From positions 1 to 29,014 of the forward strand of contig CAKPYT010000013.1 of the NCBI GenBank assembly GCA_934203075.1: a DNA stretch of 29,014 bases, read 5' to 3'. Every line of letters starts with the position of its first letter. Within the stretch, counting starts at the first letter, position 1. This document shows positions 1 through 7,705 of the stretch, in pieces. The translations under genes and the position numbers were made by a program. Under the pieces are notes generated by a model that saw only the letters and a list, made by a program, of their open reading frames with translations, had not been told where the DNA came from and did no database searches. Source of the stretch: an uncultured Clostridia bacterium. Lineage in GTDB: Bacteria; Bacillota; Clostridia; Christensenellales; CAG-314.

Positions 1-7
1 GTAGAAT

Positions 8-33
8 AGAACCCTACCGATCGGTAGGGTTCT
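8..33. repeat. 26-bp perfect palindrome
   Basis: The half-site AGAACCCTACCGA is followed immediately by its exact reverse complement. As RNA it would form a stable hairpin with a small CGATCG-type loop. Neither side has a clear U-run, so it is not a textbook intrinsic terminator. It could be a terminator for a gene to the left of the window, a processing hairpin or an operator. The upstream gene is not visible, so this cannot be decided. Confidence 0.6.
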
Positions 34-183
34 GCAGGTTGTATTCCGGCAATCCGAAGAACGGCGCAATGCGTTTTCGGAAAAGGCTTTTTCTGCAAAA
101 CCGTGCGAAAGAGAAGAAAAAACATGCGGCGGGCATGGGGAAAAAGAGTGTTTCGCAGCGGGAAAAAGGAGTTTGGGTTCGGT

Positions 184-1116
184 ATGAAAAGAGAAAACGA
201 AATTTTAGAAGAAACGTTGGCCGCAGCGGAACGCGGATACGCGGAGGCTTATCGTTTTTTATCGGAAGAATATGCGCAAAACCCGAAGAAATTCGGGCCA
301 CAAACGTTTTATTTTTTAGCCTGTCTGGCCGGGGGTGTCGGTCTGCGGGAAGAAGCACTGCGCTGGCTGCAAAAAGCGATTCGGGACTATGGCTGGTGGT
401 ATCGGCCGGAAGTGCTGGAGGACGACGACCTTGCCTGTCTGAACGACAACCCCGAATTCGGAAGATTAAAACTTCTTTCGACACAGCGCTACCGTGAGGC
501 CGAGGCAAAAACAAAGGCGGTGTTCTCCTGGAAGGGCAAACAGGCGGAAGGTTTGTTTTTGGCCGTGCACGGCAATACGCAAAACGGGCAGACGGCACGG
601 GAGGATTGGCAGCCGATTTTGGGCGGGAAGACACAGTGGCAGTTGGAAACAATCCAAAGCGCGCAGCCGGACGGATACGGAACCTATCGCTGGGACTATA
701 ACGAAAGTTCTTACCTGCCCGTAGCCAAAGCACTGGAACAGATGCAAGGCCAGGGGTATCGGGAAATTGCCTGCGGCGGGTTCTCTGCCGGGTGCGATAT
801 GCTGCTGAGAGCTCTGACAAGAAAACCGGTGCGCTGTGATTTGCTGCTTTTGCAAAGCCCGTGGATTCCGTTTCTGGAAAGCGAGGGAAAGGCGGCGGTG
901 CAAGCACTGCGGCAAAAGAACGTGAAATTGAAGATCTTTTGCGGGGCGTGCGACGAAGATTGTCTGCCGATGGCAAAGCAATTGTACGAAGCCGCGCGCG
1001 AAGCAGGGGTTACCGCAGAACTGGTGATTCAGGAAGGGCTTCGTCATCAGTTTGCCGAAAAAACCGTTGTGGAAGAGTTTTTATCAACGGAAACGGCAGA
1101 AGGAGAACAAAAGTAG
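184..1116 (+). CDS. TPR-like / alpha-beta hydrolase fusion protein
   Basis: A predicted cytoplasmic hydrolase of 310 residues. Residues 1-105 are helical and TPR-like (REEALRWLQKAI at 55-66). Residues 120-300 resemble an alpha/beta hydrolase of the phospholipase/carboxylesterase type: an HGN oxyanion-like turn at 129-131, the nucleophile elbow GFSAG at 199-203 (Ser201), a candidate acid at Asp257 or Asp259, and His288 in GLRHQF. The start at 184 is chosen because AAGGAG lies 12 bases upstream; reading further upstream gives only a basic, low-quality extension from a GTG. No signal peptide is seen. The gene stands alone and ends before a bidirectional terminator at 1246-1281. The substrate is not predictable from sequence; esterase, peptidase or thioesterase activity are all possible. 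Confidence 0.8.
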   Translation: MKRENEILEETLAAAERGYAEAYRFLSEEYAQNPKKFGPQTFYFLACLAGGVGLREEALRWLQKAIRDYGWWYRPEVLEDDDLACLNDNPEFGRLKLLSTQRYREAEAKTKAVFSWKGKQAEGLFLAVHGNTQNGQTAREDWQPILGGKTQWQLETIQSAQPDGYGTYRWDYNESSYLPVAKALEQMQGQGYREIACGGFSAGCDMLLRALTRKPVRCDLLLLQSPWIPFLESEGKAAVQALRQKNVKLKIFCGACDEDCLPMAKQLYEAAREAGVTAELVIQEGLRHQFAEKTVVEEFLSTETAEGEQK

Positions 1117-1245
1117 CCGTGGCAGAAGAGTCCACGTTTACAAAGAGGGCGCAGAATTGCTTCCGGTATGCTTAAAAAATCGCAAACCGACAGGTTCGAA
1201 AAAATCCTTTGAAAAGGGCGAAAAGAAAGGAATCCGATTTTATTT

Positions 1246-1281
1246 AAAAAAACAGCGTGACACATAGTCACGCTGTTTTTT
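1246..1281. terminator. bidirectional intrinsic terminator
   Basis: The stem AACAGCGTGA / TCACGCTGTT is extended by an A-run on the left and a T-run on the right, with the loop CACATAG at 1261-1267. It ends the hydrolase transcript on the plus strand. Its mirror image serves the convergent anti-sigma operon on the minus strand. Confidence 0.9.
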
Positions 1282-1339
1282 ATATCTGCGTTTGGTCAGA
1301 GAACGTACCGAAAGCAAGGAGGAGAGGGTGCGCAGAAAA

Positions 1340-2287
1340 TTAATCTTCGCCGAACAGTTCATCCTTTACAATATCGATCAAATCCTCAAACAGGTCCGAA
1401 AAATCTTCCTCTTCGTGGATGTCCTGTTTTCGTTCCAACAGGTCTTCCCGTTTTTCCGAAAGGTCTTCCATCCATTCGCCGATTTCCGTTACGGAAACTT
1501 TCAGCCAGTTCTGGCGATATTTGACGCAGTACTGCAAAAGCGGCAGTTGAACGGAACTGGGCAGGGTATAGATTTTTTCTTTGGAGGTTTCGTCGCAGCC
1601 GTTTTTTGCAAGCAGATCCAGAATTTCGCCGATGCGCGCGATTTTTTCGTCAATGGCGCTTTTTAACTGTTGTTTGTATTTCAGAAGGAAGTTCTTTTCG
1701 TATTCGTCGATGCGGTGCGTTTCGTAGTATTCTTCCAGAGCGTCCAGATCCTCGTCGCTGAGAAAGAGGGTTCGAATCGAATCGCTTTGAAAATACGTTT
1801 CGATGGTCGTGCGCAGGTCGTTTTGTTTTTCGTCCAGATGGGTGCCCGTTTTTTCATCGATGACGGACACGCGCACGATGCCGTTCTGGTCGAGGAGTCC
1901 CGCCGTTTTCATTTTTTCAATGAGGTAGGTGGTTGCTTCGTCCACGTGTTTGCCCACGACCGATTCTTTGTAAAGCAAAATAATGCCGTCTTCGTTCATG
2001 CCGGATTGCGAAATTACGATGTCGTTTGCATCCGCCTCCAGGCGAATGCTGGGGTTCACGTCCAGAAACATTGTGTAACCGGTGGCGGCAGAAGGGTGCG
2101 GGATCAACAGCACGACGAGCAAAATGCAAAGCGCGCAGGCGGCGCCGGCAAACGCAAGCCAAAGAGGTCTGCGTTTTTTCATTGCCCGGACGGGCGCGGG
2201 AAATTCCTCGATTTGCGCCCGGATGCGCGCCTTCACGTCCGGCGCGCGGCGATTCAGTTCTTCCCGAATGGGGTTAGTCCTTTTCAT
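1340..2287 (-). CDS. RsgI-like transmembrane anti-sigma factor
   Basis: A membrane anti-sigma factor of 315 residues, probably holding the ECF sigma factor encoded just upstream. Residues 1-40 are cytoplasmic and basic. One membrane helix spans about 42-62. The outer part opens with FLDVNPSI at 74-81 and continues with the pattern of the RsgI middle domain (NEDG at 98-101, GKHVDEATTYLI at 112-123). The Asn78-Pro79 bond matches the position where RsgI proteins are known to self-cleave. Residues 150-315 are charged, helical and unrecognised; the C-terminus is rich in Glu and Asp. The start overlaps the sigma gene by 14 bases and has GGGAGG six bases upstream, so translation is coupled. There is no carbohydrate-binding module as in cellulosome RsgI proteins. 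The signal sensed is unknown. Confidence 0.83.
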   Translation of the reverse strand: MKRTNPIREELNRRAPDVKARIRAQIEEFPAPVRAMKKRRPLWLAFAGAACALCILLVVLLIPHPSAATGYTMFLDVNPSIRLEADANDIVISQSGMNEDGIILLYKESVVGKHVDEATTYLIEKMKTAGLLDQNGIVRVSVIDEKTGTHLDEKQNDLRTTIETYFQSDSIRTLFLSDEDLDALEEYYETHRIDEYEKNFLLKYKQQLKSAIDEKIARIGEILDLLAKNGCDETSKEKIYTLPSSVQLPLLQYCVKYRQNWLKVSVTEIGEWMEDLSEKREDLLERKQDIHEEEDFSDLFEDLIDIVKDELFGED

Positions 2288-2807
2288 GATAGACCTCCCG
2301 ATAAAACGATTTTAGTTTTTTTAACAGTCGATGGTATTTCCAGTTGACGCTGGAAACGGGTTGGTTCAGCAGCTTTGCGACTTCCACCCGACGATAGCCG
2401 TAAATGACGGTCAACTCCAGCAGAGAAAACTCTTCGGCCGAAAGGTGTTGTTTTGCGTAGGTCAGCAGCGGAAAATCCGTGGAATCGGTGTCCTGCGCGG
2501 GTAGCTGCAAATCCTCGTAGGATACGGTTTCCGTGCGGTTGCGTTTGCGAAACTCGTCCGTCAGTTTATTTTTTGCGATTTGCACCAGGTATCCGACGGG
2601 GTTTTGCTTTTCGTCCACCCGAGACACGTTTTTCAAAAAACTGAGATACGTTTCCTGCATCACGTCCTCGAGGAGCGTTTCGTCCGTCGTGCATTTTCGC
2701 AGCACGTAAAAAACTGCGGCTCGCGTGCGGTCGTAGAATTCGTCGAATGCGGAGAAATCCCCCTTTTGAAATTGGCGAATCAAATACGAAAAATGATGTG
2801 ATTGCAT
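2274..2807 (-). CDS. ECF-type RNA polymerase sigma factor
   Basis: A sigma-70 family alternative sigma factor of 177 residues, the usual ECF length. Region 2 covers about residues 20-92 (AFDEFYDRTRAAVFYVL, then EDVMQETYLSFL at 47-58, then YLVQIAKNKLTDEFRKRNR). Region 4 covers about 118-168, with an HTH at YRRVEVAKLLNQPVSSVNWK. An in-frame ATG 48 bases further upstream exists but lacks a ribosome-binding site. The start at 2807 has AAGGGGA just ahead of it and begins the conserved part. It is co-transcribed with the overlapping anti-sigma gene, the standard arrangement for a signal-released sigma factor. Its regulon cannot be read from this window. Confidence 0.88.
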   Translation of the reverse strand: MQSHHFSYLIRQFQKGDFSAFDEFYDRTRAAVFYVLRKCTTDETLLEDVMQETYLSFLKNVSRVDEKQNPVGYLVQIAKNKLTDEFRKRNRTETVSYEDLQLPAQDTDSTDFPLLTYAKQHLSAEEFSLLELTVIYGYRRVEVAKLLNQPVSSVNWKYHRLLKKLKSFYREVYHEKD

Positions 2808-2893
2808 AATCCCCTTCGTTTCTTTTACGATCGGAGGCCGGAAAAATTCCAACAAAACGAAATTTTTCTTTCGATCTTTTCAAAATGAAAATT

Positions 2894-2922
2894 ATCTTAT
2901 CATATTGTTTCGGTTTTCGCAA
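2894..2922 (-). promoter_or_regulatory. putative sigma-A promoter of sigma/anti-sigma operon
   Basis: On the minus strand TTGCGA (2917-2922) and TAAGAT (2894-2899) are separated by 17 bases, each matching consensus at four of six positions. It lies about 90 bases ahead of the sigma gene. An additional self-dependent ECF promoter could overlap this AT-rich stretch but was not identified. Confidence 0.35.
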
Positions 2923-3022
2923 GTCCCGTACGAAAAAGAACAAAACAAAAAGCAGAGTCAGAAGGGGAGCGGTTAAAAATACAAAAACCGGGGCGGATTG
3001 TCCGGGGCGAAACCCGCGGCGA

Positions 3023-3056
3023 GAAGAAAAGGGCCTCTTGCGAGACCCTTTTCTTC
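3023..3056 (-). terminator. intrinsic terminator of the ABC exporter operon
   Basis: A 15-base stem GAAGAAAAGGG(T/C)CTC with a four-base loop at 3038-3041 and a CCCUUUUCUUC right arm. The single non-Watson-Crick position is a G-U wobble when transcribed from the minus strand but a C-A mismatch on the plus strand. That agrees with its placement 17 bases after the stop of the last ABC gene. Confidence 0.8.
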
Positions 3057-3072
3057 GAAGTGATTTGAAAAA

Positions 3073-5019
3073 TCAAATGGCGTTGTTGTTGAACTGGCTG
3101 TTGTACAGCACGCTGTAAAAGCCGTTTTGGGCAAGCAATTCTTCGTGCGTACCCTGTTCGATGACCTGCCCGCGGTTCATCACCAGAATGAGATTTGCTT
3201 TTTTGATGGTGGAGAGGCGGTGAGCAATGACAAAACTGGTGCGATCTTTCATCATGCGGGTCAGCGCCGTTTGAATGTATTGCTCCGTACGCGTATCCAC
3301 GGAAGAGGTCGCCTCGTCCAGAATCAGAATTTTGGGGTTGCTGAGCAAAGCGCGTGCAATGGTGATGAGCTGACGCTGCCCGTTGCTGAGGTTGGAAGCG
3401 TCCTCGCTGAGTACGGTATCGTAGCCTTGCGGCAATTTGGTGATGAAATCGTGCGCGTGCGCGCGTTTTGCCGCTTCCACAACCTGTTCGTCCGTTGCGG
3501 TAAAGTCGCCGAATTTAATATTGTCGCGTATGGTCCCCTGGAAGAGCCACGTATCCTGCAGCACCATACCGTACAGATCCCGCAGTTTTTTGCGGTTCAG
3601 TTGGGAAATATCGATGCCGTCAATGGTGATTTTGCCGCTGTCGATATCATAAAAGCGCATTAGCAGGTTAACCAGCGTCGTTTTGCCTGCGCCGGTCGGC
3701 CCGACGATTGCCACCGAGTCCCCCGGGTTCAGCGAAAGGTTCATGTTCTGAATCAGTTTCGTGCCGGGCGTATAACTGAAGTTGACGTTTTCGAACTTCA
3801 CTTCGCCGCGCACGCCGGAGAGATCCGTCTGGTCGTCTGCCACGTCCGTTTCGTTTTCGGCATCCAGCACTTCAAACACGCGTTCTGCCGCGGCAATGGC
3901 GTTTTGGAAAATATTGACGGATTGGGACGTGGTCTGAATCGGCTCGCTGAAACGCGTTGCGTATTGCGTCATGGTGGTGATGGTGCCGATGCCTTTCCCG
4001 ACCGGATCCTGCAGCACCTGATACATTCCGATCAGGGTCACGAGGATGTAGTTGAACCAACTCACCATTTTATTTGCCGGCTGCGCCAGACCGCTCAGGA
4101 ACTGCGAACGGTAGGTGGTTGTTTTCAGGGCTTCGTTCTTTTGGTTGAACTGTGCCTGCGTGATGTTTTCCATATTGAACACTTTCACGATTTTGTAGCC
4201 GGAATACATTTCTTCGATGTGCCCGTTCAGCGTGCCGAGGTTTGCCGCTTGCTTTTTGAACTGCTTTTGTGCGCGTTTGGCAATCAGCAAAGTCAACAGA
4301 ACGCTGAGCGGAAGCGTTGCCAGGCAGACGGCCGCAACCAGCACGCCGCCGTTGATAATCATCATGGTGGTTACGCTGATCAGCGTGAATACGGCGTTGA
4401 TGACCTGTACCAGGTTCTGCTGCAGCGTGTGCTGAATGGTATCCATATCGTTGGTGATGCGGCTCAGCAGATCGCCGTATTGACGGTCGTCAAAGTATTT
4501 CAGCGGGACCATATCCAACTTTGCTTTGGTTTCCTGCCGCATACGGTAGACAATACGCTGTGCAATGCCGGCAACCAGAAAACTTGCAATGAAAGAAAAC
4601 GCTGCGCTCAGCAGATACACGATGACGCCGGTAAGCACGAGCTGCATCATTTGCTGCAGATTGATGTCGATTAAGAACTCGGTCCCCTGCGGCACGATGC
4701 TGTGTTGAATGAGGTTGATTGCCTTCCCGCTGATGGTGGGGCCGAGGGCGGAAAGAACGGAGCCGAGTGCCGTCAGCATCATGACGAAAATCAGTTTTAC
4801 GGCTTCCGGCCTGACGTAGGACATCAGGCGCGAAAAAGACTTTTTGAAGTTTTTCGGCTTTTCGGAGTACGTTGCCGCACCGTGTTTCGGCCCGCCGCGC
4901 ATCGGGGGGCGCTTCGGCGCTTCCGTCACGGCATTGTCGATGACTTCTTTCGGAATTTCATAGCGTTCCGCCGACGTTTCCTTTTCTTCGGAAACGGTAG
5001 TTTTCTTTTCTTCCGTCAT
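3073..5019 (-). CDS. ABC exporter half-transporter, catalytically competent subunit of a heterodimer
   Basis: A type IV ABC exporter half-unit of 648 residues. It carries a hydrophilic N-terminal tail of about 60 residues, six membrane helices between about 72 and 375, and an ATPase domain from about 405. Visible ATPase motifs are Walker A GPTGAGKTT (440-448), Q-loop Gln488, signature LSNGQ (544-548, not the usual LSGGQ), Walker B ILILDE with catalytic Glu569, and switch His600. The start overlaps the preceding ABC gene by ATGA, with GAGGAGG upstream, so the two are coupled and made in equal amounts. It resembles the BmrD/LmrD-like partner of heterodimeric drug exporters, which move hydrophobic compounds outward. 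The real substrate is unknown. Confidence 0.92.
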   Translation of the reverse strand: MTEEKKTTVSEEKETSAERYEIPKEVIDNAVTEAPKRPPMRGGPKHGAATYSEKPKNFKKSFSRLMSYVRPEAVKLIFVMMLTALGSVLSALGPTISGKAINLIQHSIVPQGTEFLIDINLQQMMQLVLTGVIVYLLSAAFSFIASFLVAGIAQRIVYRMRQETKAKLDMVPLKYFDDRQYGDLLSRITNDMDTIQHTLQQNLVQVINAVFTLISVTTMMIINGGVLVAAVCLATLPLSVLLTLLIAKRAQKQFKKQAANLGTLNGHIEEMYSGYKIVKVFNMENITQAQFNQKNEALKTTTYRSQFLSGLAQPANKMVSWFNYILVTLIGMYQVLQDPVGKGIGTITTMTQYATRFSEPIQTTSQSVNIFQNAIAAAERVFEVLDAENETDVADDQTDLSGVRGEVKFENVNFSYTPGTKLIQNMNLSLNPGDSVAIVGPTGAGKTTLVNLLMRFYDIDSGKITIDGIDISQLNRKKLRDLYGMVLQDTWLFQGTIRDNIKFGDFTATDEQVVEAAKRAHAHDFITKLPQGYDTVLSEDASNLSNGQRQLITIARALLSNPKILILDEATSSVDTRTEQYIQTALTRMMKDRTSFVIAHRLSTIKKANLILVMNRGQVIEQGTHEELLAQNGFYSVLYNSQFNNNAI

Positions 5020-6788
5020 ACGTTAGCCTCCTCTTCGTTGATTTGCGAAAGAACGATTTCGCGATATTCCTCGCAGTTTTTCATCAGGTCCTGATGTTTG
5101 CCGATGCCGACCATGTTGCCTTCTTCCAGAACGATGATCTGGTCTGCATCCATTACGGTGGAAACACGTTGCGCAATGATGATGACGGAGGACCCGGTGC
5201 GCTGTGTCTGTTCGCGCAGAGCCTTTCGCAGCGCTGCGTCCGTCTTGAAATCCAGCGCGGAGAAGCTGTCGTCAAACACGTAAATTTCCGGCTGTTTCAC
5301 AACGGCACGCGCAATGGCGAGGCGCTGTTTTTGTCCGCCGGAAAGGTTTTTGCCTCCCTGCGAAATAAAGTGATCCAACCCGTCCGACGTGTTCATGACA
5401 AATTCCGTTGCCTGTGCGATATCCGTTGCGGCAAGCAGTTGCTCGTCCGTTGCGGAGGGGTTGCCGTATTGCAGGTTTTCGCGTACGGACCCGCTGAACA
5501 ATACCGCACTTTGCGGCACAAAGCCGATGCGGTCGCGCAGATCGCGCTGTGTCATATTTTTTACGTTCACGCCGTCCAGCAGAACTTCACCCTCCTGCGG
5601 GTCGAAAAAGCGGGGAATCAGGCTTGCGACCGTGCTTTTACCGCTGCCCGTACTGCCGATGATGGCTGTCGTTTGCCCCGGCAGGGAAACGAAAGAAATG
5701 TGATTCAGAATGGGTTTTTCCGCATTGGCATAGGAAAAGGATACATCGCGGAATTCGATGAGCCCTTTCTGCTCCGTCTGAGACAGATCTACGGGGTTTG
5801 CCGGGTCGGCAACCGAAAGGGGAGTATCCAATACTTCGTTGATACGGGAAGCGCTCGCCTGCGCGCGGGGGATCATCATAAAGACGAACGAAAGCCCGAC
5901 GATGCTGCCGAGAATTTGCATGCTGTACCCTACGACGGCACTGGTCGCCCCGATGTTGGCTTGCAGCGTGCCCAAATCCGGGGAGGACATCCCGTTGAAA
6001 ATGACGGTGGAAACCACCACGATGCCCATCAGCGTCATGTTCATCACAAGGCTGCACACGGGAAATAAGGATGCCATCACGCGGTTCACGCGGGTGGAAA
6101 TGTCGCGTACTTCTCCGTTGGCTTTGCTGTACTTTTCAAATTCGTATTCCTGCTGATTGAAAGCACGAATCACGCGGACGCCCGTGAGACCTTCGCGCGC
6201 GACGCCCGTTAATGCGTCCACTTTACGTTGTACGGTGCCGAACATCTTTGCGGCAACCGCACCGATGATCAGTACGGAAATCAGCAAAAGGGGAATCGCC
6301 ACGATAAAGATGATGGAGAAATCCTTCTGCAGGGCGAGGGAGTTGAGTAACCCGCCGACAATCATAACGGGAGCCATCACGATGATGCGCATCCCCGCAC
6401 TGATTAGCATCTGAATTTGCTGTACGTCGTTGGTGGTGCGGGTAATCAGACTTGCGATGCTGAATTTTTCCACGTCCTGTACGGAAAGGTTCTGCACTTT
6501 GTAGAACATTTCTTTCCGCAGGCGCGCGCCGAATTTTGCCCCGGCGTTAGAAGTGAAATATGCGGCAAGCACGCTGCATGCCACGCTGGCGAGCGCCAGA
6601 CCCAGCATTTTCAGAATGATTTTCATGGTTGCCTGCATGCCGGCTTCCATCCCCATGCCTTGCAACTCCGCCAACGGCACGAACTGTGCCGGGATTTGCA
6701 AATCGAGATACGCTTGCCCGGCGATAAACAGGATGCCGAGCAGCAAATCCAGGATCACCGGTTTTAGATACTTGATTAGTTTGGTCAT
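5016..6788 (-). CDS. ABC exporter half-transporter, degenerate-site subunit of a heterodimer
   Basis: An ABC exporter half-unit of 590 residues, with six membrane helices in residues 1-310 and an ATPase domain from about 343. Walker A GSTGSGKST is at 378-386, Q-loop Gln426, and signature LSGGQ at 482-486. The Walker B block reads IYVFDD (502-507), so the catalytic Glu is replaced by Asp507, and the switch His is replaced by Gln540 (IIIAQR). These changes are the known mark of the subunit that donates the non-hydrolysing site in heterodimeric exporters such as BmrCD, LmrCD and TM287/288. It lies 34 bases after the TetR gene and overlaps the partner subunit by four bases. AAGGA precedes the start. 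Confidence 0.92.
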   Translation of the reverse strand: MTKLIKYLKPVILDLLLGILFIAGQAYLDLQIPAQFVPLAELQGMGMEAGMQATMKIILKMLGLALASVACSVLAAYFTSNAGAKFGARLRKEMFYKVQNLSVQDVEKFSIASLITRTTNDVQQIQMLISAGMRIIVMAPVMIVGGLLNSLALQKDFSIIFIVAIPLLLISVLIIGAVAAKMFGTVQRKVDALTGVAREGLTGVRVIRAFNQQEYEFEKYSKANGEVRDISTRVNRVMASLFPVCSLVMNMTLMGIVVVSTVIFNGMSSPDLGTLQANIGATSAVVGYSMQILGSIVGLSFVFMMIPRAQASASRINEVLDTPLSVADPANPVDLSQTEQKGLIEFRDVSFSYANAEKPILNHISFVSLPGQTTAIIGSTGSGKSTVASLIPRFFDPQEGEVLLDGVNVKNMTQRDLRDRIGFVPQSAVLFSGSVRENLQYGNPSATDEQLLAATDIAQATEFVMNTSDGLDHFISQGGKNLSGGQKQRLAIARAVVKQPEIYVFDDSFSALDFKTDAALRKALREQTQRTGSSVIIIAQRVSTVMDADQIIVLEEGNMVGIGKHQDLMKNCEEYREIVLSQINEEEANV

Positions 6789-6822
6789 GTTTTTTTTCCT
6801 TCTTGCTCTCTTTGTTTTGATG

Positions 6823-7467
6823 TTATTGTTTCGGCTCGAATGCGGTTAAAAACCACTCTGCCGACGGGGTGTGGAAGGGCACGTGATGCATCAGATGCAT
6901 CATTTTGTTTACCACCACACCGTGCGCGACCACCCAAAAAACCGTTTCCAGCTGAGAACTGCCTTCTTTGGTCAGTTTTCCTTGCGCTACGGCTTGGGAA
7001 AGCATTTCGTGCAGCGGTGCTTTTACCTCCGTCCGGTTGGTCGCATGGTCTACTTTTTTCTTGACTCCCCAGGCTTTGGCGCTTTCCAGAAAATTCGGTT
7101 TGATGAGGCGCGCGTTCAGAATGAAATACATCATCTGGCAAAAATCATCGTCCTCATCGATTTTCCGTAACAGTGCTTTTAATAAAGTCTGTACTTTTGC
7201 AATCGGGGAGGAATCATCCGCATTGCAGATGCTTTCCTCGAAGGTCCGGTAGCTTTTGCGCGCAAGGAAGAACAGTTCAAAGAAAAGATCTTCCTTCGTG
7301 GGGAAATAGTGATACAACAACCCGTGACTGATTTCGGCCCGTTTGGCAAGGTCGTCGATTTTCGTGCTGTCGAACCCTACCGCACAGAACGATTCCAGTG
7401 CGACGTGCAGCAGTTGGCTGCGCCGTTCGTCCTTCATCAGTTCGCATTGCTCTTTTGTTTTGGGCAT
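6823..7467 (-). CDS. TetR/AcrR family transcriptional regulator
   Basis: A ligand-responsive repressor of 214 residues. Residues about 14-62 form the TetR DNA-binding domain (LLHVALESFCAVGFDSTKID, then the recognition-helix region ISHGLLYHYFPTKEDLF). The rest is a helical ligand-binding and dimer domain with no sequence signature. The start at 7467 is supported by AAAGGAG five bases upstream; a second Met at codon 11 lacks one. It is the first gene of the operon with the two ABC half-transporters. A perfect inverted repeat lies between its promoter and its start codon, so autorepression is likely. The inducer is probably a substrate of the exporter, by analogy with other TetR-pump pairs. Confidence 0.92.
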   Translation of the reverse strand: MPKTKEQCELMKDERRSQLLHVALESFCAVGFDSTKIDDLAKRAEISHGLLYHYFPTKEDLFFELFFLARKSYRTFEESICNADDSSPIAKVQTLLKALLRKIDEDDDFCQMMYFILNARLIKPNFLESAKAWGVKKKVDHATNRTEVKAPLHEMLSQAVAQGKLTKEGSSQLETVFWVVAHGVVVNKMMHLMHHVPFHTPSAEWFLTAFEPKQ

Positions 7468-7499
7468 GTTTGCTCCTTTGCCTGAGTCGGCGTTTGTTG

Positions 7500-7517
7500 A
7501 TTGACTGTTCAGTCAAT
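7500..7517. promoter_or_regulatory. probable TetR operator
   Basis: ATTGACTG-TT-CAGTCAAT is a perfect 8-base inverted repeat with a two-base centre. It lies six bases downstream of the -10 element of the TetR operon and about 50-60 bases upstream of the divergent ABC promoter. Size and symmetry fit a TetR-family dimer site. Confidence 0.75.
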
Positions 7518-7523
7518 AGAAGC

Positions 7524-7552
7524 ATTATAGACGATGCTTTTCTCTCTGTCAA
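7524..7552 (-). promoter_or_regulatory. consensus promoter of tetR-ABC-ABC operon
   Basis: On the minus strand TTGACA (7547-7552) and TATAAT (7524-7529) are separated by exactly 17 bases, a perfect sigma-A consensus. The palindromic operator overlaps the expected transcription start region, so a bound repressor would block RNA polymerase. Confidence 0.9.
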
Positions 7553-7563
7553 TCGAAAACGCT

Positions 7564-7591
7564 TTGTGAAAAGGAATTTTTTTGTTATAAT
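7564..7591 (+). promoter_or_regulatory. promoter of divergent ABC gene
   Basis: TTGTGA (7564-7569), a 16-base spacer and a perfect TATAAT (7586-7591). It is back-to-back with the tetR promoter and gives a leader of about 108 bases before the ABC start codon. Confidence 0.65.
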
Positions 7592-7617
7592 ATACAAATC
7601 AAATCGGAAAAAGGTGT

Positions 7618-7684
7618 GGGCGCGTAAAAAATGCCGCGGGAACTCGTGTTTTCTGGGCGGCAGAGGGGAAAAGAGTCGGCGCCC
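7618..7684 (+). promoter_or_regulatory. nested hairpin in 5' leader of ABC gene
   Basis: An outer stem GGGCGC (7618-7623) / GCGCCC (7679-7684) encloses an inner stem TGCCGC (7632-7637) / GCGGCA (7657-7662). The connecting strands are purine-rich (GTAAAAAA, and GAGGGGAAAAGAGTCG). No known riboswitch class is recognised. It ends 21 bases before the ATG, so it could influence translation. Confidence 0.4.
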
Positions 7685-7705
7685 GGAAAGAAAAGGAACA
7701 GGTAA

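Noticed and set aside
8..33. Attachment site related to tRNA-Val: the palindrome shares GATCGGTAGG with the 3' part of tRNA-Val(GAC) at 15092-15101
   Set aside because: Only ten bases are shared, they are imposed by the palindrome, and there is no integrase or second copy nearby.
14..976. 320-aa minus-strand reading frame opposite the hydrolase gene
   Set aside because: Arg/Pro/Phe-rich low-quality translation, no ribosome-binding site, fully antisense to a gene with recognisable catalytic motifs.
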